This document shows, one piece after another, positions 19,589 to 28,232 of a stretch of DNA of 64,000 nucleotides. How positions within the stretch are numbered: position 1 is the stretch's first letter; each line of letters opens with the position of its first letter. This DNA comes from Archangiaceae bacterium (GTDB taxonomy: Bacteria > Myxococcota > Myxococcia > Myxococcales > Myxococcaceae). The notes below the pieces were generated by a model that searched no databases, was not told where the DNA came from, and saw only the letters and a program-made list of their open reading frames with translations. The stretch covers positions 186,001-250,000 of the forward strand of contig JADJNS010000020.1 in assembly GCA_016714225.1 (NCBI GenBank). Reading direction: 5' to 3'. Both the position numbers and the translations under genes were made by a program.

Positions 19589-21547
19589 ATGAAGTACGCC
19601 CTGCTGCTCTCGCTGTCGCTCGGTCTGGCGTGCGCAGACCCCGCCGAGTCGCTCGCGCCGAACGACGAGCTCGATGACGCGAGCCTCGACCCCATCGACC
19701 CCGACGAGCCCGACGACGAGTCGAGCGCGACCGAAGAGGCGCTCGCGGGCCCCCTCGACGCGAGCAAAGACCATCGCCCGTTCGTGGTGATGAGCTACAA
19801 CCTGCGCGGCCCGGTAGACAGTGGCGCCCACAGCTGGGACCACCGCCGCGCGAGCCTCATCACGCTGGTGAAGAAGCGCGACCCCGACGTGCTCGGCGTA
19901 CAAGAGGCGATGGTGAGGGGCGGCGAGAACATGCCCGCCGACCTGATCAACGGCCTGAAGGGCAGCTACGACTACTACACGTACAACAGCACCACGCCGA
20001 AGCTGATCTTCTACCGGCGCGGGCGCTTCACCCGTTTGAGCGCGGGCACGGTCTCGCTGCCCAACCCGTACTCGTCGAAGCAGGCCTGCTTCGACCGCTC
20101 GAAGGGCAAGAAGCTGGTCTGGGTGAAGCTGCGCGACGCCAGCACCGGCAAGCAGTACTTCATCGGCAACACCCACCTGGCGTTCTCGTCGTCGTGCGGG
20201 CTGGGCCGGCTCAAGCAGGCCCAGGCGATCAAAGCGGCGATCGATCGGCTCTCGGGAGACCTGCCGGTGGTGGTGATGGGAGACTTCAACACCGACGACC
20301 AGTCGCCCGACGGCAAGGACGAGGGCGTGGCCGAGGCGATGGAGACCGACCGGCGCAACCTGTTTCGCACCGCGCGGCACGACGGCAAGACCGGCCCCGA
20401 TGACGCGACCTTCAACACGCGGTGGAACGGTCGGGGCACCAACCAGCACCGGTTCGACTACATCTTCCACAGCGGTGGAGAGCTCACCTCGGGCACGCCC
20501 ATCGTCGACCGGTCGGGGGCCGACACCCACACGCCGTCAGACCACTTCCCCATTCTGGCGACCATTCGGCCCGCGCCGTTCGCGCCGGCCTCGATTCTGG
20601 CGCAGGTGAAAGACGGCGAGCGTGCCGACACCCAGCTCTTCTTCGCCGACGTCGACGGCGACGGCTGCGTCGATCAGCTGAGCTGGGCTGCCTCGCTGGG
20701 CGAGACGTGGTGGTCGAAGTCGCGGTGCGACGGCACCTTCACCGCGCCGGTGCAGCTCAGCGGAGCGAGCAGCGGTGTCGACAGCACCCGCTTCTCGTTC
20801 GCCGACGTGACCGGAGACGGCTGCGCCGAGAAGATCTACTGGCGGCCGACCTTCGCCGATGGCGCGGTGCGGGTGTACCGCGGCCGCTGCAACGGCACCT
20901 TCGATGCGGTGGTCGAGCTGAGCGTGACGCGCAGCGAGAGCGAGAACACGCGCTTCTTCTTCGCCAGGGTCACGCAAGACAAGTGCGCCGACCTGATTCG
21001 CTGGAACCCGGGGCAGAACGCCGGTCGCCTGACGGTGTACCCGTCGGCGTGCGACAGCACGGTGAGCTTCGGCGCCGGGGTGGTGAGCAGCGAGGGAGCC
21101 ACCGAGGCCGGGGCGACCGACCTGTGGTTCGCCGACGTCGACGGCGACGGGCGCGACGACGAGATCGCCTGGCTGCCCGACGTCGCGGGCGGGCGCACCC
21201 GGGTGTACCGCGCGCTGGCCGACGGGCGCTTCGACAAGCTCTTCGAGCACACCGCGGGCAGCAGCGGCGTCGAGGCGTCGCGGTTCTTCTTCGCCGACGT
21301 CGACGGTGACCGGCGGGCCGACAAGATCTTCTGGCGCCCCGGGTTCCGTCAGGGGCGCGCGCAGATCTACCTGAGCACCGGCAGCAACTTCGCCGGCAGC
21401 CCGATCATGGACAACGGCGCCTACAGCAGCTCGGCAGACACCCGCTTCTTCTACGCCGACGTCGACCAGAGCGGCGCCGCCGACAAGATCTACTGGAACC
21501 CCGGGGCCAACGGCGGCGCGAGCAAGGTCTACCGCTCGCGGCGCTGA
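19589..21547 (+). CDS. EEP-family nuclease/phosphatase lipoprotein with FG-GAP-like repeats
   Basis: 652 residues. The signal MKYALLLSLSLGLAC gives a lipobox, followed by an acidic linker. The EEP domain (about 65-330) keeps its catalytic residues: VMSYNLRG, GVQEAM, GNTHLAF, MGDFNTDD and PSDHFPILA. Relatives hydrolyse DNA, phosphoinositides or sphingomyelin. The C-terminal 300 residues form five repeats around FFADVDGDG, calcium-binding propeller blades of the FG-GAP/VCBS type. ATG 19571 is an alternative start that would add six residues before the signal. A secreted nuclease or lipase-like role is plausible; the substrate cannot be told. Confidence 0.83.
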   Translation: MKYALLLSLSLGLACADPAESLAPNDELDDASLDPIDPDEPDDESSATEEALAGPLDASKDHRPFVVMSYNLRGPVDSGAHSWDHRRASLITLVKKRDPDVLGVQEAMVRGGENMPADLINGLKGSYDYYTYNSTTPKLIFYRRGRFTRLSAGTVSLPNPYSSKQACFDRSKGKKLVWVKLRDASTGKQYFIGNTHLAFSSSCGLGRLKQAQAIKAAIDRLSGDLPVVVMGDFNTDDQSPDGKDEGVAEAMETDRRNLFRTARHDGKTGPDDATFNTRWNGRGTNQHRFDYIFHSGGELTSGTPIVDRSGADTHTPSDHFPILATIRPAPFAPASILAQVKDGERADTQLFFADVDGDGCVDQLSWAASLGETWWSKSRCDGTFTAPVQLSGASSGVDSTRFSFADVTGDGCAEKIYWRPTFADGAVRVYRGRCNGTFDAVVELSVTRSESENTRFFFARVTQDKCADLIRWNPGQNAGRLTVYPSACDSTVSFGAGVVSSEGATEAGATDLWFADVDGDGRDDEIAWLPDVAGGRTRVYRALADGRFDKLFEHTAGSSGVEASRFFFADVDGDRRADKIFWRPGFRQGRAQIYLSTGSNFAGSPIMDNGAYSSSADTRFFYADVDQSGAADKIYWNPGANGGASKVYRSRR

Positions 21548-21587
21548 GCTCGCGGGCATCGCCGCGCGGGGCAGCTCGACGTGGCGC

Positions 21588-22484
21588 TCAGCCGCGCAGC
21601 GCGAAGTCGCGCTCGAACAGCTCGCTGAGCACGTCGAAGGCGGCGCGCACGTTGGCGCTGGCGCGGCGGCCCGGCGCGCAGACCGCGTGAATGTCGGGGC
21701 CGGCGGCGGTCTCGTGGTCCAGCAGCTGCCGAAGGCGGCCCGAGGCGAGCAGCGGCTGCACCATGAAGTGAAAGAGCTGGGTGATGCCCAGGCCGCCGAC
21801 CGCCGCGTCGATCAGCGTGGGCCCGTGGTCGACGTCGAGCCCGGTGCGCACCGGGCGGGGGCCGCTGGCGAACCACCAGGGGCGGCCGCGGCCGTCGGGG
21901 CCGAGCAGCCCGATGCAGTCGTGGGCGTCGAGGTGCTCGAGGCGCGTCGGGGTGCCGCGGCGGGCGAGGTACTCGGGCGAGGCGACCGTGAGCAGCCGCG
22001 TGCCGCTCAGCTTGCGGCTCACCAGGGTCGACACAGCCAGCGCGCCGACCCGAATCGCGACGTCGACCTTCTCTTCGGCGAGCCTCGCCAGCTGGTCGCT
22101 CACCTTCAGCGTGACGCTCAGTGACGGGTGCCGCTCGCGCAGCCGGCCGAGGCCGGTGATGAGCAGCGGCGCGACCACGAACGGCGCCGAGAGCACCAGC
22201 GGCCCGGTGGGCACCCGGCGGGTCTTCTCGAGCTCGTCGCGCCCGCCCTGCACCAGCGCCACCGCCGAGCGGCAGCGCTCGAAGTAGCCCTCGCCGGCCG
22301 GGGTGAGCGCCACCGAGCGGGTGGTGCGGGTGAGCAGCGCCACGCCCAGCTCTCTTTCCAGCGCCTGCACCGCCTTGCTCACCGCAGCGGGGGTGACCTC
22401 GAGCCGCGTCGCGGCGCGTCGAAACGAGCGCTCTTCTGCGACGGCGACGAACGGCACGGCGCCGCGGAGCAGGTCGATGTCCAT
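21588..22484 (-). CDS. LysR-family transcriptional regulator
   Basis: 298 residues. The N-terminal winged helix (FVAVAEERSFRRAATRLEV, TPAAVSKAVQALERELGV) is standard, and the C-terminal effector domain is full length (RLLTVASPEYLARRGTP). It belongs to the CrgA-like branch. It is divergently placed 108 bases from the short-chain dehydrogenase gene, the usual arrangement for a LysR protein that controls its neighbour and itself. The spacer holds several short T-N11-A type dyads, none decisive. The effector is unknown. Confidence 0.92.
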   Translation of the reverse strand: MDIDLLRGAVPFVAVAEERSFRRAATRLEVTPAAVSKAVQALERELGVALLTRTTRSVALTPAGEGYFERCRSAVALVQGGRDELEKTRRVPTGPLVLSAPFVVAPLLITGLGRLRERHPSLSVTLKVSDQLARLAEEKVDVAIRVGALAVSTLVSRKLSGTRLLTVASPEYLARRGTPTRLEHLDAHDCIGLLGPDGRGRPWWFASGPRPVRTGLDVDHGPTLIDAAVGGLGITQLFHFMVQPLLASGRLRQLLDHETAAGPDIHAVCAPGRRASANVRAAFDVLSELFERDFALRG

Positions 22485-22592
22485 GAGTCGACAATCAACC
22501 CCAGGTTGATGGTGAAGTGAACAGGTGAGCGATTGTCGCCTGCTGTTCGCGAGTGCATGGTTGAGCCAACTCGCAACAAGGAGAGACGAACC

Positions 22593-23417
22593 ATGAAGAC
22601 GGCGATCGTGACCGGAGCGACCTCGGGGCTGGGCGAAGCGGCGGCAGAGGCGCTGGGCAAGGCGGGCTGGGAGGTGGTGCTGGTGGGGCGCGACGAGGCG
22701 CGCGGCGCGGCGGCGGCGCAGCGGGTGAACGACGCCGGCGGCAAGGGCGTGTTCGTGCGGGCCGACCTGTTCTCGGTGGCGGGGGTGAAGCAGCTGGGCG
22801 CCGAGCTGTCGGCGAGGTACCCACGCATCGAGCTGCTGGTGAACAACGCGGGCGGCGCGTTCGGCGGCAGAGAGCTGACCTCGGACGGGGTCGAGCGCAC
22901 GTTCGCGCTCAACGTGCTGACGCCCTACACGCTGACCGATGCGCTGATGGGCTCGCTGGCGGCGGCGAAGGGCCGGGTGGTGAACGTGGCGACCGCGATT
23001 CCCAACGGGCAGAAGACGACCGTCGACGCGGTGGCGGCCGACGCGTCGGGCTTCATGGGCTACTCGAAGGCGAAGCTGGCGCTGGTGGCGCTCACGCTCG
23101 AGCAGCAGAAGCGCCTGGGGCCGAAGGGCGTCACGGTGGTGTCGATGCACCCGGGCGTGATTCCCGGCACGCGCTTCGGAGTGGGCGTGATTCCCGCGCC
23201 GATTCGGTCGTTCTCGAACTTCATGATGAAGCTGACCGGGTTCGGAGTGACGCTCGACGAGGCCGCGGCGCGGTACGTGGCGGCCGGCACCGGCGCGGTC
23301 GAGCCGGGCGGCTACTACAAGGGCGGCAAGCTGACTCCGCCGCCGGTGCTCGCGGGCGAGCCAGCCTTTCGCGAGGGGCTGTGGGACAAGCTCACCTCGC
23401 TGCATGCGGCCCACTGA
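22593..23417 (+). CDS. Short-chain dehydrogenase/reductase
   Basis: 274 residues. The Rossmann motif TGATSGLGEAAAEALG, the structural VNNAGGAFGG and the catalytic pair YSKAK are present; the Ser position is less standard (VNVATAIPNG), as in the retinol-dehydrogenase-like branch. The start ATG follows AAGGAGA at ideal spacing. NAD(P)-dependent oxidation or reduction of an unknown alcohol or ketone. Likely regulated by the divergent LysR protein. Confidence 0.9.
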   Translation: MKTAIVTGATSGLGEAAAEALGKAGWEVVLVGRDEARGAAAAQRVNDAGGKGVFVRADLFSVAGVKQLGAELSARYPRIELLVNNAGGAFGGRELTSDGVERTFALNVLTPYTLTDALMGSLAAAKGRVVNVATAIPNGQKTTVDAVAADASGFMGYSKAKLALVALTLEQQKRLGPKGVTVVSMHPGVIPGTRFGVGVIPAPIRSFSNFMMKLTGFGVTLDEAAARYVAAGTGAVEPGGYYKGGKLTPPPVLAGEPAFREGLWDKLTSLHAAH

Positions 23418-23439
23418 GCAGGCGCGGTAGAAGCGCGGC

Positions 23440-24270
23440 ATGGGGCCATCGCTGATCGTCGCCGCGGCCATCTTCGCGCAGAGCAGCCCGCTGGTGTGGA
23501 GGGTTCCCTGCGCGGAGCCCCCACGCGGTTACCGAGGAGCCGAGGTGGTCGCAGAGCCGTCGGGCCGTCGCTGGCATCTCACGGTGCGCTTCTCCGAACC
23601 TGCGGGCGCGAGCCGCGAGCTCGACGTCGCCGACTGTGCCGCCGCTGCGCACGCCGCGCAGCTGGTGCTCGAGCTGGCCTCGGTCGAGCTCGAGCCGCCG
23701 GTGACGTCTCCGCCCGCGAAGGCTGAGCCTGCCGAGGTCGCCTCGTCCGCGCGCGCTCGCTCGGAGTCGGTGCCGGTCGGCGTCTCGCTCGAAGTCGGCG
23801 TGCTCGCCTCGATTGGCCCGCTGCCGGTGGTGACCCCGCGCCTGGCGGCCACCGCGATGCTGCGGCGCGACGCGTTCGCGGTGTTGGGCTCACTGCGTGC
23901 CGGCACCTCGACGACCCTGGGCGATGGCTCGCGCGTCCTGGCGTCGGTGCACCCTTCCCTCGGAGCGAGCGTGGCGGGCTGCTTTCTCCCCCAGCTGGGG
24001 CCGCTCCGGCTTGGGCCGTGCGCCAGTGCATTGGTCGAGTGGTGGCAGATTGGGCCTCCGTCGGGGCCCGCTGCCTCGGAAGCGTGGGTCGCGGTCGGCG
24101 CTTCGGCGAGGCTGCTGTGGGCGCCGCTGCCCCACGTCTTCGTGTTCGCGGCCGCGGCGGCGCATGCGTCGCTGAGACGGCCCGAGGTGCGAGTGCTGCA
24201 GGCGGGCTACGTCGCCACCACCCCGATTCTCACTGGCGAGACGCAGGGCGGGCTGGGCTGCAGCTGGTAA
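23440..24270 (+). CDS. Exported protein of ECF triad 1
   Basis: 276 residues with a signal-like N-terminus (MGPSLIVAAAIFAQSS). An N-terminal module (WHLTVRFSEPAG, ELDVADCAAAAHAAQLV) is followed by a Pro-rich linker and a C-terminal half with alternating hydrophobic residues, probably a small beta-barrel. The layout and position match the protein at 49067, although residue identity is low. It stands directly before an ECF sigma gene. I infer an envelope partner or sensor of that sigma system. No named family is recognised. Confidence 0.6.
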   Translation: MGPSLIVAAAIFAQSSPLVWRVPCAEPPRGYRGAEVVAEPSGRRWHLTVRFSEPAGASRELDVADCAAAAHAAQLVLELASVELEPPVTSPPAKAEPAEVASSARARSESVPVGVSLEVGVLASIGPLPVVTPRLAATAMLRRDAFAVLGSLRAGTSTTLGDGSRVLASVHPSLGASVAGCFLPQLGPLRLGPCASALVEWWQIGPPSGPAASEAWVAVGASARLLWAPLPHVFVFAAAAAHASLRRPEVRVLQAGYVATTPILTGETQGGLGCSW

Positions 24271-24303
24271 ACGGAAATGGGCGCCCCCGGCCACTCAGGC
24301 GCG

Positions 24304-24849
24304 ATGCCAGCCACGGCCTCGTTTCCGGGCGACGTGCCCCCACCCGACTTCGACACGCTCTACGAACAGCACGTTGATGGAGTGTGGCGATTGCTCGAGC
24401 GCCTCGGCGTGCCACCCAGTGGCCTGGAAGATGCCACCCAGGAGGTGTTCATCGTCGCGCATCGCCGGCTCCCGAGCTTCCGCGGCGAGTCGAGCCTCAA
24501 GACCTGGCTGGGCGGCATCGCGGTGCGGGTGGCGCGCGATGCGCGGCGCACCCACGCGCGAAAGGGCAGCCGCGAGCGCCCGCTGGTCGAGGCCAGCGCT
24601 GTGCCCGGGTCCGCCCCTCACATCGACGATTCCCTCGACCGCCAGAAGGCCCTCGCGCACGTGCTGCGGTTGCTCGCACAGCTCGACGAAGACCAACGCG
24701 CGGTGTTCGTTCTCGCCGAGCTGGAAGAGCTCACCGCCCCCGAGATTTCGGAGATGACCGGAGTGAACCTCAACACGGTGTACACGCGACTGCGTGCGGC
24801 GCGAAGACGCTTCGACGCGCTGCTGGCGGCGGCGAAGGAGCGGCCATGA
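24304..24849 (+). CDS. ECF sigma factor, triad 1
   Basis: 181 residues. Region 2 (LEDATQEVFIVAHRRLPSFRGESSLKTWL, quoted in part: ATQEVFIVAHRRL) and region 4 (AELEELTAPEISEMTGVNL, TVYTRLRAARRRF) are complete. Directs RNA polymerase to a small regulon. ATG 24277 is an alternative start. The ATGA overlap with the next gene indicates coupling to a presumed anti-sigma partner. Same gene order as 49070-48474. Confidence 0.88.
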   Translation: MPATASFPGDVPPPDFDTLYEQHVDGVWRLLERLGVPPSGLEDATQEVFIVAHRRLPSFRGESSLKTWLGGIAVRVARDARRTHARKGSRERPLVEASAVPGSAPHIDDSLDRQKALAHVLRLLAQLDEDQRAVFVLAELEELTAPEISEMTGVNLNTVYTRLRAARRRFDALLAAAKERP

Positions 24850-25538
24850 GCAGGCTGAGCCCCTCTGCACGCAGGTTGCTCTCGGTGAGCCGAGCAGCCG
24901 GAGGGCCTAGCCCCGCCCAGCGCGCCGCGATGAAGCGCGCCGTGCTGACGGCGGCGGTAGTGGCGCCGGCGATGGGTGCGAGCACGGCCGCGGCGAAGAC
25001 GGCCGGCCTCGCGGGCACGGCGGCAGGAAAGCTCGTTCTCGCAGTGACCGTGGCGACGGCGGTGGCGGGCGGAGGGTGGGTGGCGATGCGGCCGGCCGCA
25101 GCCGTGGCGCCGCCGGTGGTTCAGTCGGCGCGCGCACCCATTGCCCGATCTCTGGCGCCGATGACGCGCAGCGCCGAAGTGTCGGGCGATCTCGCCGCCC
25201 TGGAAGTCGAGGTGCCGCCCGCGCCGAAGCGGCCGCGCCCACCCGCTCGGCCTCTGGCGCCGATGGCGAGCAGCGCCGAGGTGCTCGAGGTGAAGCAGGC
25301 GCTCGCCGAAGTGTCGAGAGATCGATTCGAAGCCGCGCTCGCACGGGTGCGCGCCCTGTCGGCCCGCTTCCCCCAGAGCCTGCTGGCGACCGAAGCGCAG
25401 ACGGTCGAGGTGCTGGCGCTGTGCGGCCTGCAGCGCCGCGACGAGGCTGAGGCGCTGGCACAGGCCCTTCGCCGGCGTGACCCGCTCAACCCCAGCCTAC
25501 GCAGGCTCGACGCCTCGTGTGTGGGCCAACGGAAGTGA
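24846..25538 (+). CDS. Membrane partner (putative anti-sigma) of ECF triad 1
   Basis: 230 residues. A short cytosolic N-terminus (MSRLSPSARRLLSVSRAAGG) is followed by one membrane helix (about residues 60-80, LVLAVTVATAVAGGGWVAM), a Pro/Ala-rich stretch and a C-terminal helical TPR-like domain (FEAALARVRALSARFPQSLL). The start overlaps the sigma stop by ATGA. No zinc-finger His-Cys motif is seen, so it is a non-ZAS anti-sigma candidate. Its paralog at 48477 has the same layout. Confidence 0.65.
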   Translation: MSRLSPSARRLLSVSRAAGGPSPAQRAAMKRAVLTAAVVAPAMGASTAAAKTAGLAGTAAGKLVLAVTVATAVAGGGWVAMRPAAAVAPPVVQSARAPIARSLAPMTRSAEVSGDLAALEVEVPPAPKRPRPPARPLAPMASSAEVLEVKQALAEVSRDRFEAALARVRALSARFPQSLLATEAQTVEVLALCGLQRRDEAEALAQALRRRDPLNPSLRRLDASCVGQRK

Positions 25539-25562
25539 GCGGCCATGGCCACTAGAGTCGGC

Positions 25563-26423
25563 ATGAACCGAGCCCTGCTGCTGCTGTTGCCGTGCATGGC
25601 GTGTATCGCACCGGTCGAAATCGAAGCCTCGCGAGCGTGGGAGGACCACTACCCCGTCTTCTGGGCCGACCCGCCCGACATGCTGAGCAGTCTGGGCCAG
25701 GCTCCGCGCATGCGGGTCCTGCTCATGCAGCCAACTCAGACCGAGCTCGCGGCGAGCCTGCAGCGGGTGCAGAGCGCGGTGCGCCTACGCACCCAGGCGG
25801 GTCTCGAGCTGCCGATCTCCATTTCGGTCAGGCAGCTGAACGACTTCGCCTTCTCGCAGTACGAGCTGACTGTGAGTACGACCGCCCCCCTCTCGCCCGG
25901 CTGGTACGAGCTGGGAGTTCCCGCGGAGGTCGCGGCGGAGCTCCAGGGGCCCCGGCTCGGCTTCACCTTCGCGGACGGCTTCTTCGGCGACCGCTTCAAC
26001 CTCGCGAGCGACCCCCTGATGGTCGAAGACATCGCCATCTGCGAGTACTCGACGCCCAGCGGCATGCGGCACACCGTGAATTTGGTGTTCAGCGAGCCGG
26101 TGGCGCTGCGCGCCGGAGCTCAGCTCGACGCCGCGTTGCAGCTCACCGAGACCGCCACGGGAGCGCCGATGGCATGCAATGGCCTCGTCGACATCGACGG
26201 TCACGCGGTCGACGCGACCCAACCGCACCAGGGGTGGTCTCTCGACTGCCCCGCGCCGTCCGAGCCGTTTGCTCTCAACTTGAGCACCGACCTGCTGACC
26301 GCAAGTGGGCTCGCCCTCGGCCGCTATGGGTACACGGCGCGAGGCTTCTCGGCGCGGTACGCCCGCGTGTCCGGCCCTCAGAACACCAACTGCATCACCG
26401 TGCGGCCGCTGACGGACGAGTGA
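25563..26423 (+). CDS. Lipoprotein, unknown function
   Basis: 286 residues. MNRALLLLLPCMAC is a lipoprotein signal. The body is beta-rich (MRVLLMQPTQTEL, QYELTVSTTAPLSPGWYELG, HTVNLVFSEPVALR), with a Big/Ig-like feel near the VNLVFSEPV segment. It follows the ECF triad on the same strand after 24 bases and could be part of that transcript or a target. No family assigned. Confidence 0.65.
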   Translation: MNRALLLLLPCMACIAPVEIEASRAWEDHYPVFWADPPDMLSSLGQAPRMRVLLMQPTQTELAASLQRVQSAVRLRTQAGLELPISISVRQLNDFAFSQYELTVSTTAPLSPGWYELGVPAEVAAELQGPRLGFTFADGFFGDRFNLASDPLMVEDIAICEYSTPSGMRHTVNLVFSEPVALRAGAQLDAALQLTETATGAPMACNGLVDIDGHAVDATQPHQGWSLDCPAPSEPFALNLSTDLLTASGLALGRYGYTARGFSARYARVSGPQNTNCITVRPLTDE

Positions 26424-26473
26424 TGGCCGCTCGGCGACGGGGCGCCGCCCGACGCGCAGCGTAGAATCGCGCG

Positions 26474-26832
26474 ATGCGCTCGAGCATCACGGCCCGGGAG
26501 ATGTTCATTCGCGATGTCGTGCTCGAGCGCGAGCAGGTCCCCGACTTCGCGCGCGGTGCCCGAGGCCGCGCTGTCTCCGCAGCGGCAGCTCGCGCTGCTC
26601 AAGCTGATGCACGAGCTGGTCGACGAGAAGGGCTCGCAGTTCATCGTCGCGACGCACTCGCCCATCGTGCTGGCGTACCCCGACGCGGTCATCTTCTCGC
26701 TGGACGGCGACGCGGGCCCGCAGGTCGTGCGGCACGAAGACACCGAGCACTACCGCCTCACGCGAGACTTCCTGCTCGATCGCGAGCGCTACCTGAGCCG
26801 GCTGTTCGGCTGGGGCGGCGCCGAGGAAGCTG
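26474..26832 (+). pseudogene. AAA-family ATPase with internal deletion
   Basis: The first 80 bases encode a typical start (MRSSITAREMFIRDVVLERE, then QVPDF). After about 26550 the frame changes and continues with the family's end: PEAALSPQRQLALLKLMHEL, SQFIVATHSPIVLAYPDAVI and HEDTEHYRLTRDFLLDRERY. The known family (single-domain ATPases with an ALSPQRQ signature) has about 240-260 residues; the Walker A and most of the core are missing here. A GC-rich short repeat (GCGCG) lies at the junction. This is a deletion remnant and should not make a working ATPase. Confidence 0.8.
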
Positions 26833-27520
26833 CCGGGAGCTCGGGGTACCTCGAGGGGAGGCGCGCGCGGAATGTTGAAACTTGTAGTGCTCCAGATTCC
26901 GTTCTCAGGTGCCCGAAATCACGCGGGCGGAATGTGGATTCCGGAATCCGACGGTCTGAAAATTCCGCGCGCGTGCCCCCCACGCCCCCCCCCACGCCCC
27001 CCCCGGCTCGGCGCCGCGCACAGCGGGCGAGTCACCGGTACGCGCATGGCGGGTCCGAGGGGGCACATCGCGAGCGGGCGCCCCTTTGGAGCGCCTCGAG
27101 GCCGTCGCTGAGGTCGAGCGCATCGCGCGCGAAGACGGCGACCTCGGCCCTGCTCGACGGTCGCGCGTCACGTGCAGGGTTGGTTGGGGCCCAACCTGAG
27201 CAGCGAATTTCGCCGTCCCCAGACCCTGCCCAGTCCCGCCCCTGCCCGTATCCCTGAACTTTGGCCTGACCTTGCCGGGCCGTCAGCGTCGCAGGCGGCC
27301 TCGCCTGCAGCGACTCACTGTGGCAGCGCACGCTCCCGCAAAGCAGAGCGACCGTCAGCACCGACTTCCAATGGCAGCGCTTCGCCGGGCTGCGGGACGT
27401 GAGCGAGGCGGGGCAGTACCGCGGCGTGACGTTCTGCGACAGGTCGTGGCGGTTCTGGGCACCGCGCCCACGGCAAGTCGCGCAATTGCGCCGTGCCCCT
27501 TTCCTGCATTGCAGACGGGC
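26833..27520. other. Degenerate intergenic region
   Basis: About 690 bases without a supported gene. It contains the inverted repeats at 26862-26973, a C-rich low-complexity run (26976-27003), and a coding-like stretch around 27265-27460 (frame reading TDFQWQRFAGLRDVSEAG on the plus strand, with stops nearby upstream). The AT content around 26870-26970 is higher than in neighbouring genes. Taken together it looks like a scar of past insertion and loss. Confidence 0.55.
26862..26973. repeat. Inverted-repeat-flanked segment
   Basis: CGCGCGCGGAAT (26862-26873) is exactly repeated in inverse as ATTCCGCGCGCG (26962-26973). Between them lie a related half site (GGGCGGAATGT, ending 26936) and a perfect palindrome GGATTCCGGAATCC. 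No transposase is encoded. It could be a small non-autonomous element or the footprint of one. Confidence 0.5.
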
Positions 27521-28228
27521 ATGCTGACACTCGCGTTCGTCGCGGCCTCGCTGGGCTGCTTGCCGGGTGGTGCCTCGTCGGAGGACGGGGTGCACCAGCG
27601 GCTCAGCACCCCTCAGGGCCCGGTTCACCTCTGGTGTGCGTCGAGCCGTGCGCCCACCGAGACGGTCATCTTCGTGCACGGGCACGAGCTGAACGCAGAC
27701 GAGGTCTCGGCGAAGCACGGGCTGGGGCAGCAGTTCAAGAGCTCGGGGCGCAACGCGCTGTTCGTGGTGCCGGACGCGCCGGTGAACGGGGCCGAGGCCA
27801 TCAAGTGGCGCTCGCTCGAAGAGCTGCTCTCGACCATCGACGCGAGCGCGGGCGTGCGCGCGCCGCGTGCGGTGCTGATCGTGGGGCACAGCGGCGCGTA
27901 CCGGTCGATCGCTCCGTGGCTCAAGTCGCCGCTGGCGAATCGGGTGGTGCTGCTCGATGCGTTCTACGGCGACATGGTCGAGTACGACGACTGGCTCGCG
28001 CGGCAAGACGTGCGGCTGCGCGTGGTGTCGGCGCTGACGCTGCCGCGCGCCGAGGCGTTCTTGAACGCGCTCGACCCGGCGCGGCGCGCGCGGGCGGTGC
28101 ACGAGCAGTCGAGCCTCGGCCACTGGGAGCTGGTGTCGGGTGAAGAGACGCTGGCGCGCGTCATCGCCGAAGAGCCGGTGGCGGCGCCCCAGAGGGTCGC
28201 CGGCGCGGCGCGCGGCATCGGCGGCTGA
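27521..28228 (+). CDS. Alpha/beta-hydrolase-like lipoprotein
   Basis: 235 residues. The signal MLTLAFVAASLGC is a lipobox. TVIFVHGHELNADEV fits the oxyanion-hole HG motif and VLIVGHSGAYRS the nucleophile elbow (Ser after GH). VVLLDAFYG may carry the acid, and SSLGHWEL the late His. Thus a serine hydrolase fold is likely, with unknown substrate. It ends 5 bases before the convergent imuB stop. Confidence 0.7.
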   Translation: MLTLAFVAASLGCLPGGASSEDGVHQRLSTPQGPVHLWCASSRAPTETVIFVHGHELNADEVSAKHGLGQQFKSSGRNALFVVPDAPVNGAEAIKWRSLEELLSTIDASAGVRAPRAVLIVGHSGAYRSIAPWLKSPLANRVVLLDAFYGDMVEYDDWLARQDVRLRVVSALTLPRAEAFLNALDPARRARAVHEQSSLGHWELVSGEETLARVIAEEPVAAPQRVAGAARGIGG

Positions 28229-28232
28229 GCCC

